64,000 bases of DNA from Lacticaseibacillus casei DSM 20011 = JCM 1134 = ATCC 393 (GCF_000829055.1 NZ_AP012544.1:558001-622000), one strand, 5' to 3'. Counted from the stretch's first letter, positions 45,808 through 55,548 are shown. A program made the numbers and translations. Notes: a model not told the origin generated them from the sequence alone.

Positions 45808-47024
45808 TGCTGAATTTACAACCTTATGAAAATCCACAGTATTTTCTCTATTTGATCATCGCCTTGCTGCCGGTCATCATCGGGATGTTTAAGGGCTTCA
45901 GGATGCATTGGTATGAAAGTATCTTTTCACTAGTGTTCCTGGTTCTGATTTTTGACGCTGACAAGTGGCCACAGGGTAAGGCACTGTTGGGATATGTTGT
46001 CTTCAACCTGTTGCTGGTATATGCCTACTTCAAGTATCGCACGCGAGAAGGGTCGAAAAACTCGACGGCTGTGTTTTATCTCAGTGTTGCGTTAGGCATT
46101 GCCCAGCTAGCGGTTGTCAAGTTTACCCCGTTGTTCCAACATCACGGCTCGATTCTGGGTTTTCTGGGAATTAGTTATCTGACCTTCCGTGTCGTCGGAA
46201 CGATCATGGAAATCCGGGATGGCTCGATCAAAGACCTGAATATGTGGAAGTTTGTCCAATTTCTATTGTTCTTCCCAACGATCTCAAGCGGCCCGATTGA
46301 CCGTTATCGCCGCTTCGTTAAAGATTATGATCGGGTCCCTGATCCTGAACATTATGCCCAGCTCGTCACAAAAGCGATGCATTACTTGATGCTCGGGTTC
46401 CTTTATAAGTTCATTCTTGGCTATATTTTTGGGACTTTGTGGCTGCCTTCCGTCGAGCATATGGCGATGGCAAGCCGCGGTGGGGCATTCTTGGGACTCA
46501 GTTGGCCGATTGTCGGCGTCATGTACGCTTATTCCGGATATTTGTTCTTCGACTTTGCCGGTTACAGTTTGTTTGCGGTGGCCATTTCGTATTTGATGGG
46601 CATCGAGACGCCAATGAACTTCAACAAGCCGTGGATGTCTTATAACATTAAGGACTTCTGGAATCGTTGGCATATGAGTCTGAGCTTCTGGTTCCGTGAC
46701 TACATTTACATGCGGTTCGTGTTCTTCGTGATGAAACATAAGTGGCTGAAGTCACGCGTTTCGACGGCGTTTGTCGGTTATCTGGTGTTATTCCTGATCA
46801 TGGGTATTTGGCATGGTGAACACTGGTATTACATCGTTTACGGGTTATTCCACGCTATGCTCATCAATTTGACCGATGCTTGGCTGCGCTTTAAGAAGAA
46901 GCACAAAGACTTCTTCCCGCACAATAAGGCAACGCATTACTTTGCTATTTTCATGACAGCAAATGCAGTCTGCCTTTCGTTCTTGATTTTTTCCGGGTTC
47001 TTGGACACACTGTGGTTCCATTAA
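45807..47024 (+). CDS. dltB: D-alanyl transfer protein DltB (MBOAT family)
   Basis: A 405-residue membrane protein with about 11 helices. FLLFFPTISSGPIDRYRRF, DFWNRWHMSLSFWFRDYIYMR and the catalytic histidine in IMGIWHGEHWYY are MBOAT marks. It takes D-alanine from DltC and moves it toward the outer face for transfer to lipoteichoic acid. It begins at the last base of dltA. Confidence 0.95.
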   Translation: MLNLQPYENPQYFLYLIIALLPVIIGMFKGFRMHWYESIFSLVFLVLIFDADKWPQGKALLGYVVFNLLLVYAYFKYRTREGSKNSTAVFYLSVALGIAQLAVVKFTPLFQHHGSILGFLGISYLTFRVVGTIMEIRDGSIKDLNMWKFVQFLLFFPTISSGPIDRYRRFVKDYDRVPDPEHYAQLVTKAMHYLMLGFLYKFILGYIFGTLWLPSVEHMAMASRGGAFLGLSWPIVGVMYAYSGYLFFDFAGYSLFAVAISYLMGIETPMNFNKPWMSYNIKDFWNRWHMSLSFWFRDYIYMRFVFFVMKHKWLKSRVSTAFVGYLVLFLIMGIWHGEHWYYIVYGLFHAMLINLTDAWLRFKKKHKDFFPHNKATHYFAIFMTANAVCLSFLIFSGFLDTLWFH

Positions 47025-47091
47025 AAATGTTGTGGTAAATGGCCGGTCGTTCAATGACCGACTGGAGTTGAAAAGAAAGAGGTAGTTGATA

Positions 47092-47337
47092 ATGGCAGAC
47101 GAATCAATTAAAAATGGTGTTTTGGATATTTTGGCTGATTTAACCGGTTCTGACGATGTGAAAAAGGATTTGGATATGAACTTGTTTGAAACCGGGCTGT
47201 TGGATTCAATGGGAACCGTACAGCTGCTGTTGGAACTGCAAAGCCAGTATGGTGTGAACGCACCGGTATCCGAATTTGATCGTAAGGAGTGGGATACTCC
47301 TAATAAAATCATTGCAAAGGTCGAACAAGCACAATGA
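47092..47337 (+). CDS. dltC: D-alanyl carrier protein
   Basis: An 81-residue acyl-carrier-type protein. [10 protein letters not shown] carries Ser39, the site for 4'-phosphopantetheine. ATG 47092 is preferred to a TTG two codons upstream because GAGG lies nine bases before it. The stop codon overlaps the dltD start by four bases. Confidence 0.95.
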   Translation: MADESIKNGVLDILADLTGSDDVKKDLDMNLFETGLLDSMGTVQLLLELQSQYGVNAPVSEFDRKEWDTPNKIIAKVEQAQ

Positions 47338-48605
47338 AAAAACCGATCGGGAAGATCCTTTGGCGCGGACTTGGCCCGCTGCTGATCGCTGTGATCCTGG
47401 TCGCCGCCTTGATGCTCGTGCCATTTAAGTTTGGCCGCAGCAGCCAAGCGACGATCAGGCAGGCAGCCAGTTCAATGTCGGCCAACGTGCTTAAAGGCGA
47501 AAATATTAAAAATGAAGCCATGGCCGAGAACTATGTCCCGTTCATTGGGTCATCCGAATTGTCGCGGATGGATGCTTTGCACCCTTCCGTATTGGCGCAA
47601 AAGTATCATCGCAGCTATCGTCCGTTTTTGATGGGGATGGCCGGCACCCAATCGCTGACACATTTCCTGTCGGTCAACGCGTTGACGCATGTGAATGGGA
47701 AAAAGGCTGTGATGGTGCTGTCGCCGCAATGGTTTGTTCCTGGCGGTGTGCGCAAGGCACAGTTTGACTTCTTCTTTTCTCCGGCGCAACTGACGACTTT
47801 CTTGTTGCATGCTAATCCGAATTCAGAAGCGGATCGCTATGCAGCGCGCCGATTGTTACAGTTTCCATCGACGAATTCGGATCGGATGTCCAATGGCGCG
47901 CTAAAAAATATCGCTGCCGGACAGAAGCTGTCGGATGCCCAGTATTGGTATTTGAAGCAAGTTAAAAGTCCGATGGCTGATCATCAGGATGCTTTGTTCT
48001 CGCAGTTGTTTTTAAATAATAATCAGCCGAAGTTGGACAAAGCGGCTAAACAGCTGCCTGCAAAGTATGATGCTGATGACTTAGACGGCGTGGCGACACA
48101 GATAGGCATGAAGGAAACAACGAACAATCCTTTTGGACTTAAGAATGACTTTTATTCGAAAAGAGTCAAAAAGAATTTGCCTAAGCTGGAGGGGTCACAG
48201 GCACACTGGAGTTATGTGAAATCGCCAGAGTATTCAGATCTGCAACTGGTATTGAATACATTTGCGAAGAAGCATATGGAAGTTTTGTTTGTCATTCCGC
48301 CAATCAATGCCAAGTGGGCAGCCTATACCGGCCTGGATCTTGGCATGATTCAAAATACCGTGACAAAGTTGAAATACCAGCTGAAAACGCAAGGCTTCAA
48401 CCACGTTTTGGATTTAAGCCAGGATGGTGGCCAACCATACTTCATGGAAGATACGATTCATATTGGTTGGCGCGGTTGGCTTAAAATGGACCAAACTGTC
48501 CGTCCGTTCCTTAAAACGAATAAGGCAGCAAGAATTCATTACAAACTTAACGACCAGTTTTATACGAAGAGTTGGCAGCAGCGGTCTGCTAATGGCTTAG
48601 ACTGA
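47334..48605 (+). CDS. dltD: D-alanyl-lipoteichoic acid biosynthesis protein DltD
   Basis: A 423-residue protein with one N-terminal membrane anchor (about 14-32) and an extracellular SGNH-like domain. [11 protein letters not shown] holds the nucleophile serine region and [10 protein letters not shown] the Asp/His pair near the C-terminus. It completes D-alanine transfer to teichoic acid. Last gene of the operon, followed by a strong terminator. Confidence 0.95.
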   Translation: MKKPIGKILWRGLGPLLIAVILVAALMLVPFKFGRSSQATIRQAASSMSANVLKGENIKNEAMAENYVPFIGSSELSRMDALHPSVLAQKYHRSYRPFLMGMAGTQSLTHFLSVNALTHVNGKKAVMVLSPQWFVPGGVRKAQFDFFFSPAQLTTFLLHANPNSEADRYAARRLLQFPSTNSDRMSNGALKNIAAGQKLSDAQYWYLKQVKSPMADHQDALFSQLFLNNNQPKLDKAAKQLPAKYDADDLDGVATQIGMKETTNNPFGLKNDFYSKRVKKNLPKLEGSQAHWSYVKSPEYSDLQLVLNTFAKKHMEVLFVIPPINAKWAAYTGLDLGMIQNTVTKLKYQLKTQGFNHVLDLSQDGGQPYFMEDTIHIGWRGWLKMDQTVRPFLKTNKAARIHYKLNDQFYTKSWQQRSANGLD

Positions 48606-48643
48606 AGCTCTGAAAATAGCGGTAGTTAATGCTTGCGTCTGAC

Positions 48644-48689
48644 GAAAAGCGACCCCGAAGACAAATGGCGTCTTCGGGGTCGCTTTTGC
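48644..48689. terminator. Terminator of the dlt operon
   Basis: AAAAGCGACCCCGAAGAC and GTCTTCGGGGTCGCTTTT form a perfect 17-bp stem. It can also act on the minus strand for the convergent yslB. Confidence 0.95.
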
Positions 48690-48753
48690 GTGATTGCATT
48701 TATTTCAAGCTGTTTGGGCTTACCGACAAGCCAATGGCCCACCTGCATGAAGG

Positions 48754-49236
48754 CTATTGATCGTCGGGCGCCAGATCAATGAGATGATCGGCAGTAGGTT
48801 GCGAATCTTGATTGTCCATGACAACGGTTAGGACAACGTTTTGGTCACGCCGTTGAATCGCACTGCCGCCTTCAACGGCAAAGCCCAAGACCTGTTGCAA
48901 TGATTGGGCTAAAAACCCGGCTTCAAGTTGAAAGTCTGGGTCATCGTATGTACGAATACGGGTTGCCACGACGTCTCCAGCCAGCAAATATTGGCGCTCC
49001 TGGCGCATTTGTTTGAGCGGCGTTAATGTACCGAAACCAACCTGGGTAAAGAGTTGCGGTAAGGCGGTTTCATCGACTGGTAATTTGGTTGCCAAATCAC
49101 GCCCTGACCAATAGAGAATATGGTGCTGTTCTTCACCCAGCATGTTCGGCAACATTAGATCGCGCATTGCCGTTACCGCAAAGAATGAGACCGAGCCGGG
49201 AAGGTTCAGCAGGGTGGTATAATCAGATTTTGCCAT
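48754..49236 (-). CDS. YslB family protein (DUF2507)
   Basis: A 160-residue protein with the DUF2507 pattern: LRDLMLPNMLGEEQHHILYWSGRDLA in the N-terminal half and FQLEAGFLAQSLQQVLGFAVEGG in the C-terminal half, related to the V4R fold. Function unknown; in Bacillus the gene lies near uvrC and racE. Here it is divergent from the murI fusion. GGAGGC lies upstream of ATG 49236. Confidence 0.82.
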   Translation of the reverse strand: MAKSDYTTLLNLPGSVSFFAVTAMRDLMLPNMLGEEQHHILYWSGRDLATKLPVDETALPQLFTQVGFGTLTPLKQMRQERQYLLAGDVVATRIRTYDDPDFQLEAGFLAQSLQQVLGFAVEGGSAIQRRDQNVVLTVVMDNQDSQPTADHLIDLAPDDQ

Positions 49237-49497
49237 GTTGTGCCTCCTGTTTCTATTCGTCTAGTATAGCCGAAAAACGGGTTTAAAAACATGCTTTTCT
49301 GAACGCTTGCTTTTTTTAAGATTTAAACTCACAATGAAGTTTCAGAGTTTTATCGCGACAGATAAGTATCAGGGGCCGTCACGTGTTTTCAGTCGGGGGG
49401 TCACGCTAGATTTTTGCGATTTATTAACAGGCTAGCGTGGTAATCGATGTTAACCAACGGCGATACCTTGAATTGAAGTTTCAAAAGGAGATTCATC

Positions 49498-50955
49498 ATG
49501 ATGAACAAGCAACCAATCGGATTTATTGACTCAGGTGTCGGCGGCTTGACCGTTGTGAAAGAAGCCTTGCATCAGTTACCGGCCGAAAATACGGTTTATT
49601 TAGGTGACCAAGCGCGTCTGCCATATGGACCGCGACCCGCCGAACAGGTTCAGGCATTTACTTGGCAGATGGTCAATTTCCTGCTCACCAAGCACATCAA
49701 GATGCTGGTCATTGCGTGCAATACGGCGACAGCAGCAGCTTTGCCTTTGATTAAAGCCAAGCTATCGATCCCGGTGATCGGGGTCATCAAGCCAGGCAGT
49801 CGTGCGGCTTTAAAAGCAACGCGCACCGGCCATATCGGCATTATCGCGACAGAAGGAACGGTTAAAAGTGGTGCGTATACCCAGGCTTTGCGGATGAAGG
49901 CGCCTGACATTCGCCTAACCAGTTTAGCGGCACCCAAGTTCGTGTCATTGGTCGAAAGTAACGAGGCGCATTCGCCAATCGCCAAGCGGGTGGTGGCGGA
50001 TACTTTGCAGCCGCTTTTGCACACGGACATTGATACGTTGGTGCTCGGGTGCACGCATTACCCGATTTTACGGCCGATTATTCAAAACGTGATGGGTAGC
50101 GGCGTCACCTTAATTGACTCAGGCGCAGAAACCGTTAATGATGTTTCGATGCTGCTTGATTATTTTGATTTGGCCAATGACAGCCATGAAACGCCCACGC
50201 ACGATTATTATACGACAGGCGCCCCTTCCATGTTTGATGAGTTAGGTGAAGCATGGCTTGAATTGAAGGCTCCCATGCACGCCCAGCATGTTAATATTGA
50301 ATCAGAGCCGACCCACTTTGTTGACGCGGCAGATATGCCAACTGGTAAAACCATCGTGGTAGCCAGCAAAAATCCCGGTAAAGTAAAAGAATTTAAGGCG
50401 ATGTTTGAGCCTGCTGGCTACACGGTTAAAAGCCTGGCTGATTTTCCCAGCGTCCCGACTGTCGACGAGACTGGCACGACTTTTGAAGAAAATGCGCGGC
50501 AAAAAGCCGACCAGTACGCAAAAGATCTCCAGCTACCGGTGGTTGCCGATGATTCGGGTTTAATGGTTGATGCGCTGGATGGTCAACCGGGCATTCGTTC
50601 AGCCCGTTATGCCGGCGATGGGCATAACGATGCGGCGAATAATGCCAAACTTTTGGCGAATTTAGCCGATGTTCCTGACGATGCGCGAACCGCCACGTTC
50701 CATACAACCTTGGTGCTGGCAAAACCGGATCATCCGGAAGCCGATCTGGTGGTTCATGGTGATCTTTCTGGACAAATCACGGCCATCCCGCGCGGAACTG
50801 ACGGCTTTGGCTACGATCCATTTTTCTTGGTGCCGTCACTAGGTAAAACACTGGCAGAGCTGACTGCCGAAGAAAAAAATCAGATTAGTCATCGCGGTAA
50901 TGCCATGCGGTCACTGGAAAAGGTTTGGCAGGCATGGTTGGAGGAAAAGATATGA
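49498..50955 (+). CDS. murI-rdgB: Fused glutamate racemase / XTP-dITP diphosphatase
   Basis: A 485-residue two-domain protein. Residues 1 to about 268 are glutamate racemase (FIDSGVGGLTV, catalytic Cys in VIACNTATAA and LGCTHYPIL), which makes D-glutamate for peptidoglycan. Residues 280-485 are RdgB/HAM1 (VVASKNPGKVKEF, DETGTTFEENARQKA, VADDSGLMVDAL, ISHRGNAMRSL), which removes non-canonical purine triphosphates. In Bacillus racE-ysnA-ysnB are separate genes in this same order, so this looks like a gene fusion. No stop or frameshift occurs at the join; an internal ATG at 50335 has no ribosome site. AAGGAG precedes the start. Confidence 0.93.
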   Translation: MMNKQPIGFIDSGVGGLTVVKEALHQLPAENTVYLGDQARLPYGPRPAEQVQAFTWQMVNFLLTKHIKMLVIACNTATAAALPLIKAKLSIPVIGVIKPGSRAALKATRTGHIGIIATEGTVKSGAYTQALRMKAPDIRLTSLAAPKFVSLVESNEAHSPIAKRVVADTLQPLLHTDIDTLVLGCTHYPILRPIIQNVMGSGVTLIDSGAETVNDVSMLLDYFDLANDSHETPTHDYYTTGAPSMFDELGEAWLELKAPMHAQHVNIESEPTHFVDAADMPTGKTIVVASKNPGKVKEFKAMFEPAGYTVKSLADFPSVPTVDETGTTFEENARQKADQYAKDLQLPVVADDSGLMVDALDGQPGIRSARYAGDGHNDAANNAKLLANLADVPDDARTATFHTTLVLAKPDHPEADLVVHGDLSGQITAIPRGTDGFGYDPFFLVPSLGKTLAELTAEEKNQISHRGNAMRSLEKVWQAWLEEKI

Positions 50956-51470
50956 AAATTCTGGCAGTAAGCGATACGCACGGCGATCGTGCGATTCTCG
51001 AGACAATTTTGAAACAGCAGCCGGATCTGGATGGTTATTTCTATGCTGGCGATTCGGAGTTGCCAGCGGATGATTCGCTTTTTCAAACGTATCATGCGGT
51101 TGAAGGGAACATGGACTTTGATCCTAATTTCCCCATGAGTGTGACAACGACGGTGAAAGGCATCACGATTTTTATGACGCATGGCCATCGATTTGGCGTG
51201 AACTTTGGGTTGGATAAGCTCATGGCTGCCGGCGAAGCTGCCCACGCTCAGCTGGTTATTTTCGGGCATACCCATCAACTTGGCGTGGAAGAGCGCGCCG
51301 GTATGGTGATTTTGAATCCGGGCTCGATTAGTCAGCCCCGCGGTCAGTTCGCCAATTTAGGCAGTACTTACGCCACAGTTTCCTGGACAGAGGACAAAGT
51401 GCACGTTGACTTTTTGAAGCGGGACGGCAGCATCGTTGCGCCATTAAGCCGCGACTTTTTGCAGGCATGA
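50952..51470 (+). CDS. YfcE/MJ0936 family metallophosphodiesterase
   Basis: A 172-residue calcineurin-like phosphoesterase. ILAVSDTHGDR, YAGDSE, GNMD, THGHRFG and FGHTHQ give the dimetal site. It hydrolyses phosphodiesters; natural substrate unknown. The start overlaps the murI-rdgB stop by four bases and GAGGAAAAG lies before it, so the two are translationally linked, as ysnA-ysnB are in Bacillus. Confidence 0.92.
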   Translation: MKILAVSDTHGDRAILETILKQQPDLDGYFYAGDSELPADDSLFQTYHAVEGNMDFDPNFPMSVTTTVKGITIFMTHGHRFGVNFGLDKLMAAGEAAHAQLVIFGHTHQLGVEERAGMVILNPGSISQPRGQFANLGSTYATVSWTEDKVHVDFLKRDGSIVAPLSRDFLQA

Positions 51471-51490
51471 TCGGCATATTTGAGATAATT

Positions 51491-51530
51491 AAAAATCGGT
51501 TCTAGCGGCAATTGCTAGAGCCGATTTTTT
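51491..51530. terminator. Bidirectional intrinsic terminator
   Basis: AAAAATCGGTTCTAGC and GCTAGAGCCGATTTTTT, between the phosphodiesterase gene and convergent glpF. Confidence 0.92.
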
Positions 51531-51548
51531 ATGAGAATCAAACCGTTG

Positions 51549-52280
51549 TTACATGAAGAGCTGTTTGTAGGTGAAGACCGCGAGAATGGCTGCAACGATT
51601 GGCGCGATTACAGGCACCCAGGCGTATCCCCAGTCGGAACTGCCTTTGTGTTTTAATGGCAAAAGCGCGTGCAGAATTCGCGGGCCGAGGTCACGGGCCG
51701 GGTTTAACGCCGGTCCGGTTGGGCCACCCAGTGATGCCACTAATGTCGCCACAAGGAAGCCTAAGCCCATGTGTGCCGTTCCAAGATTGTCTTGGAAGAA
51801 CGGTGCTTTGGTAATACCAAGGGCGCCGATGAAAAGAATATACGAACCGATAAATTCGTTGACGAAACCGTTTAGTTTGCTCTTCGTCGCACTGATCGTA
51901 CTAAATGTCCCAAGAATGTGTTGGGTATTGGTCGTGAGATCATAATGCGGTTTGTAAGCTGCAACGACAAACAGCTGTCCGACCATGGCCCCGGCCATCT
52001 GGACCACAATATACGGTAACACTTCTGACCACGGGAACATGCCAGAAGCAGCTAAACCTAATGTAAATGCGGGATTAATGTGGTTACCGGAAATGGCGCC
52101 AAACATCATGGCGGGAATCATGACCCCGGCGCCGTAGCCGACCGCAATCAGCAGCCAGTCTGAGCCATTTCCCTTGGTACCCTTCAAGTCGACGTTGGCA
52201 ACGGAACCATTTCCTAACAAAACCATAATGGCAGTGCCAATAAATTCGGCGGCCAAACGCACGCCTAGATCATATGTCAT
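51549..52280 (-). CDS. glpF: Glycerol uptake facilitator (aquaglyceroporin)
   Basis: A 243-residue six-helix channel. The two NPA boxes are intact: HINPAFTLG and ALNPARDLGPR. The Asp in NPARD after the second NPA is typical of glycerol-conducting members. It lets glycerol, and perhaps other small solutes, cross the membrane. ATG 52280 has GGAGGGG nine bases upstream. The frame stays open to 52454, but that extension is made of palindromic repeat sequence. Confidence 0.92.
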   Translation of the reverse strand: MTYDLGVRLAAEFIGTAIMVLLGNGSVANVDLKGTKGNGSDWLLIAVGYGAGVMIPAMMFGAISGNHINPAFTLGLAASGMFPWSEVLPYIVVQMAGAMVGQLFVVAAYKPHYDLTTNTQHILGTFSTISATKSKLNGFVNEFIGSYILFIGALGITKAPFFQDNLGTAHMGLGFLVATLVASLGGPTGPALNPARDLGPRILHALLPLKHKGSSDWGYAWVPVIAPIVAAILAVFTYKQLFM

Positions 52281-52367
52281 TTTTACCCCTCCAAATGATT
52301 CGTTCATTGCTAGCATGTGCATGGTGCTTACTTTGATTTGCTTTGTTGCTTCGATAATGTGTTCTTC

Positions 52368-52395
52368 CGGCTCTAAGCGCTCCTGCTCACGCTCC
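52368..52395 (-). repeat. Partial palindromic element, copy 8
   Basis: Only the GAGCGTGAGCAGGAGCGCTTAGA end (reading the minus strand, in parts) is present, abutting the next full copy. Confidence 0.75.
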
Positions 52396-52516
52396 ACCAT
52401 AACGCGTTCGCAGTCGCAGAAATCTGCGTGTAAGGACCTCGGTCGCAATGGCAAAGAGCGCCATCACGCCCAAGGCCACTTACACTCCGATTTCTAAGCG
52501 CTCCTGCTCACGCTCA
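52396..52516 (-). repeat. Dispersed palindromic element, copy 9
   Basis: Full copy: ACCATAACGCGTTCGCAG at the left, GCTCCTGCTCACGCTCAC at the right, arms AGAAATCTGCGTGTAAG / CTTACACTCCGATTTCT complementary. The loop side is variable (GCAAAGAGCGCC). Confidence 0.92.
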
Positions 52517-52641
52517 CCCATAACGCGTTCGCCAGCCCAGAAGCCTGCGTGTAAGGACCTCGATCGCAATGGCCAAAGCCCGGCCATTACGCCCGAGGCC
52601 ACTTACACTCCGGCTTCTAAGCGGGCTGGCTCACGCTCACT
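52517..52641 (-). repeat. Dispersed palindromic element, copy 10
   Basis: Second full copy in tandem with copy 9. Arms GCCAGCCC / GGGCTGGC, AGAAGCC / GGCTTCT and GTGTAAGGACCTCG / CGAGGCCACTTACAC differ from copy 9 but pair with each other. The remaining spacer to 52840 holds only a short palindrome-free stretch and the promoter region of cbpB. Confidence 0.92.
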
Positions 52642-52840
52642 AAAAAGTTGTCGTATTTCTTATGAATAACGGCGATAGAAATTCCTTGATGTCATTCATG
52701 GTAAAATAACCATATGGTGTTTCCGCCTTTTGACGGATGGCACCGGCATGGATAAGCGGTAAACTGAACCAATAAAGTTAACTAATCTAACTTTTTGCTC
52801 GATGTGCTTAAACCAAGAATGTTAAAAAGGAGCTACCCAA

Positions 52841-53326
52841 ATGTTAAATCAAGCCATTGCCAATATGCTGATTGAAAATCGTCATCACTTTATGATTTCT
52901 GCAGATATGGTTGCAACGGTCTCCGAAGATAACCCATTAAGTCATGCGTTTCTTGTTCTTACCAAGGTGCGCTATGCGAAAATTCCGGTTTTGGATCACG
53001 ACTCGAAGTTTAAAGGGCTCATTTCACTGCCGATGATTACCGAAACGATGCTGGGTCTGGACCATATCAGTTTTCAGTCACTAGATACCATGACCGTCAA
53101 AGATGTCATGGAGACTGATGTGGCGACAATTAGTGACCCCTATGACTTGGAGAACGTTTTACATTTGCTTGTCGACAACCCGTTCATTCCGGTCGTTCAG
53201 GATGGATACTTCACTGGTATCGTGACCCGGCGTGAGGTGATGAAAGGCATCAACAATATTGGTCACAATATCGACAAGCATTTCCAGTTGGAACCTTTAG
53301 CGTCAGTCGTTGAAAAAGAATCTTAA
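52841..53326 (+). CDS. cbpB: CBS-pair protein, CbpB/DarB-like
   Basis: A 161-residue protein of two CBS domains (about 18-75 and 86-145). AYKIPVLD-type strands appear as AKIPVLDHDSKFKGLIS and NPFIPVVQDGYFTGIVTRREVM. It resembles the CbpB/DarB (YkuL) family, which binds cyclic di-AMP and controls the stringent-response enzyme or pyruvate carboxylase in relatives. That function is inferred by family. AAAGGAG precedes the ATG. Confidence 0.85.
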   Translation: MLNQAIANMLIENRHHFMISADMVATVSEDNPLSHAFLVLTKVRYAKIPVLDHDSKFKGLISLPMITETMLGLDHISFQSLDTMTVKDVMETDVATISDPYDLENVLHLLVDNPFIPVVQDGYFTGIVTRREVMKGINNIGHNIDKHFQLEPLASVVEKES

Positions 53327-53332
53327 CCCCTT

Positions 53333-53371
53333 AAAAACCGGCATACGGACAAACCTGTATGCTGGTTTTTT
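53333..53371 (+). terminator. Intrinsic terminator
   Basis: AAAAACCGGCATACGG and CCTGTATGCTGGTTTTTT after cbpB; it may also serve the convergent DUF368 gene. Confidence 0.9.
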
Positions 53372-53381
53372 GTTGGCCACA

Positions 53382-54287
53382 TTAGTTAGCGTCTGCGTTG
53401 GATTCCGGTTTATCTAGGAAAATGGTCGCTAAAACGCCGATGATGAGGCTAACCACAACCAAAAGTGCCGGAATAACCATGCCAGTAGCCGGCCAATAAG
53501 GCGCGATGCCAGTTTCGAGCAGAATGACCACTGCTGCGGCAACAATACCGCATACAGCATAATAAACCTGGGTTTCAAAATGTTCGAGCAAATACGCCAT
53601 CAATTTGGCCACCGCAATCAGACCGACAATGGCGCCAAGCATGAAAGGCAGCAGCAGCGCCACTGAGCCCATCGCCGCGTTAAAAGCCGACCAGTTGCCG
53701 GAAGCAAATGCTCGGGCCGCATCACCTAGCTGGCTGACAGCATTATAGACGGTTCCGTACTGATCAATAACCATCAGCATGACGGAGCCGGAAATACCAG
53801 GGATGGCCATTAACGATACCGCAAAGATGCCGGCAAAAGCCATCACACCGGCGTCACTAACACTGCTCAGGCGCTGAATGGCAATGAGGTTCTCCGGCTG
53901 GGTCCCGCCAATCTTGGCTAGTCCGTAAATACCCGCAAATCCTGCAGCCACTAGTAAGAGGTACCACCAAGTGAAGGGTTTGAGCACCAATTTGCGATAA
54001 ATAAACGGGCCGATGCCAAGTACTAACCCGATAAAGAAACCATAACTAGGTAGCGGCCAATGCGTGGTGACGACTAGGACGGCTTTAGTGGAAACCAAGA
54101 TACCAACGACAGCTCCTAAGCCAATCGGTGCCAAGAAACGCAAATTTTTCTTGGGATTGGCGCGGAAGTGATTCACTGCTTGTAAGAGGCGGTCATACAA
54201 CCCGACGACGACGGCAAAAATACTGCCGGAAAGACCGGAAATGACAAGTGCAATGCCGATGATGGCACCTTTGATGAAGTTGAGCAT
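53382..54287 (-). CDS. DUF368 polyprenyl-phosphate transporter (PopT family)
   Basis: A 301-residue membrane protein with about eight to nine helices and the two repeated DUF368 turns, seen as VISGLSGSIFAVVVGLYDRLL near the N-terminus (in pieces) and SLMAIPGISGSVMLMVI in the middle. The family has been shown to recycle undecaprenyl phosphate across the membrane in several bacteria, so it should support peptidoglycan and teichoic acid synthesis. GGAGATGCT precedes the ATG. Single-gene unit with mscS upstream on the same strand. Confidence 0.88.
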   Translation of the reverse strand: MLNFIKGAIIGIALVISGLSGSIFAVVVGLYDRLLQAVNHFRANPKKNLRFLAPIGLGAVVGILVSTKAVLVVTTHWPLPSYGFFIGLVLGIGPFIYRKLVLKPFTWWYLLLVAAGFAGIYGLAKIGGTQPENLIAIQRLSSVSDAGVMAFAGIFAVSLMAIPGISGSVMLMVIDQYGTVYNAVSQLGDAARAFASGNWSAFNAAMGSVALLLPFMLGAIVGLIAVAKLMAYLLEHFETQVYYAVCGIVAAAVVILLETGIAPYWPATGMVIPALLVVVSLIIGVLATIFLDKPESNADAN

Positions 54288-54341
54288 AGCATCTCCTTAT
54301 AAATGGATTTTGGTGTGAATATTGGTAAAACGCCAAACTCT

Positions 54342-55226
54342 TTATGAGCCAGACTGTAAATTGATCGGCGGCGTGATCACATGAATGCCGGCGGAGTTTA
54401 ATGCAGCAATGTAAGCAGCGAGAAATGTTCGCTGTAAACTGAGCTGCTCACCGTTTTCAGCGTAAAAAAGAACTTGGTAGGTAAACGTGCCATTTTTTTC
54501 CTCTGTCAGACCCAGAATATCCGGACCCTCAGTGATGGTCGTGAACTTTGGAACTAAGTCGTGATTGACGCGTTCAATAGTTTTGCGGACCAAATCGAGA
54601 TCAGCAGTCGGCTCAAGTGGCAACTTAATGAGTACCTGCATGTTGCTGCGGGAAAGGTTGCTGACGATTGTAATGTTGCGATTAGGGATGAAGTTAACCG
54701 TACCGTCATAACTCTTAACCACCGTGGTGCGTAAGCCAAGGCTAGTGACTGTTCCGGAAATCTTGCCTAATTGGACAACATCACCAACGTCAAACTGCGC
54801 CTCCAGTAGAATAAAGAAACCAGTCACAACGTCATTGACGAAGCCTTGAGCACCAAAGCCGATTGCCAAGCCGGCCACGCCCGCACCAGCAAGCAGTGTC
54901 CCCACCGGAACGCCCAACGTTGATAGGATCGCGTAAAAATAGAAGAAGAGCACAAAATAGAAAAATAGATTTCGCGAAAGGGTGTGGATGGTTTTGACGC
55001 GCGTGCCTGATAAATGCGCGCGACGCTGATAGCTTTTAAAAGCCCGATTGATGGCGAACTGACCTAAACGATAAAGTGCAAGAAATAAAATCGAAAAGAA
55101 TAGCAACGACAGAACCTTATCAATCAGGGTTCCGGCAATTTTATCCCAGTTGATGGTTTTAAAATACCGTAACCACACATTGGGTTGTTCAGTTACGGTC
55201 GTTGCCGTGAACATCATGCCTGTCAC
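54342..55226 (-). CDS. mscS: Small-conductance mechanosensitive channel, MscS family
   Basis: A 294-residue channel with three membrane helices. The pore helix is GTLLAGAGVAGLAIGFGAQGFVND, followed by the beta domain FDVGDVVQLGKISGTVTSLGLRTTVV and a C-terminal alpha/beta vestibule. It opens under membrane tension to release solutes after hypo-osmotic shock. GTG 55226 has AGGAGG seven bases upstream. The frame is open to 55535, but that part lies in spacer and repeat sequence and has no protein likeness. Confidence 0.92.
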   Translation of the reverse strand: MTGMMFTATTVTEQPNVWLRYFKTINWDKIAGTLIDKVLSLLFFSILFLALYRLGQFAINRAFKSYQRRAHLSGTRVKTIHTLSRNLFFYFVLFFYFYAILSTLGVPVGTLLAGAGVAGLAIGFGAQGFVNDVVTGFFILLEAQFDVGDVVQLGKISGTVTSLGLRTTVVKSYDGTVNFIPNRNITIVSNLSRSNMQVLIKLPLEPTADLDLVRKTIERVNHDLVPKFTTITEGPDILGLTEEKNGTFTYQVLFYAENGEQLSLQRTFLAAYIAALNSAGIHVITPPINLQSGS

Positions 55227-55416
55227 GTGACGACCTCCTCTTGGTGTTGGCTTTATTTTACCAGAACCGGGGCGGATCTGCTGGAGATTTGTCATGATGC
55301 GGATAAGTTTTAACTTTTGGTGGGAGAAGGGGTGGGTGCGATTGTGTGGCAGGGGGTAAGGGTGGTGAGGTAGTTCGATTTCGAATACGGTTACTGGGGT
55401 AGAGGTCGGCGTGAAA

Positions 55417-55548
55417 GGTCTCAGACCTAAAATGGCCCAAGCCCAGGTATTGGGGAGAAAGATAGATTTTGTGGGCAATCCGGTTCCGAAACGCGATCCC
55501 CGGCGCAGAAATCTGCGTGTAAGGACCTTGGGCACAATGGCAAAGGGG
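55417..55548 (-). repeat. Fragmented palindromic element, copy 11
   Basis: Pieces of the element in disorder: GACCTAAAATGGCCCAAGCC (55426-55445), then CCGAAACGCGATCCCCGGCG and TCTGCGTGTAAGGACC to about 55548, with the second half missing. The 20-odd bases ending CGGTTCCGAAACGCG recur before the next copy, so part of this region was duplicated with its flank. Confidence 0.75.

Noticed and set aside
52281..52454. N-terminal extension of glpF in the same open frame
   Set aside because: The extra 58 residues come from the palindromic repeat and spacer, and a GGAGGGG site with a normal aquaporin N-terminus lies at 52280.
55227..55535. 103-residue N-terminal extension of mscS
   Set aside because: It runs through a spacer and repeat fragments, has no family likeness, and AGGAGG points to GTG 55226.
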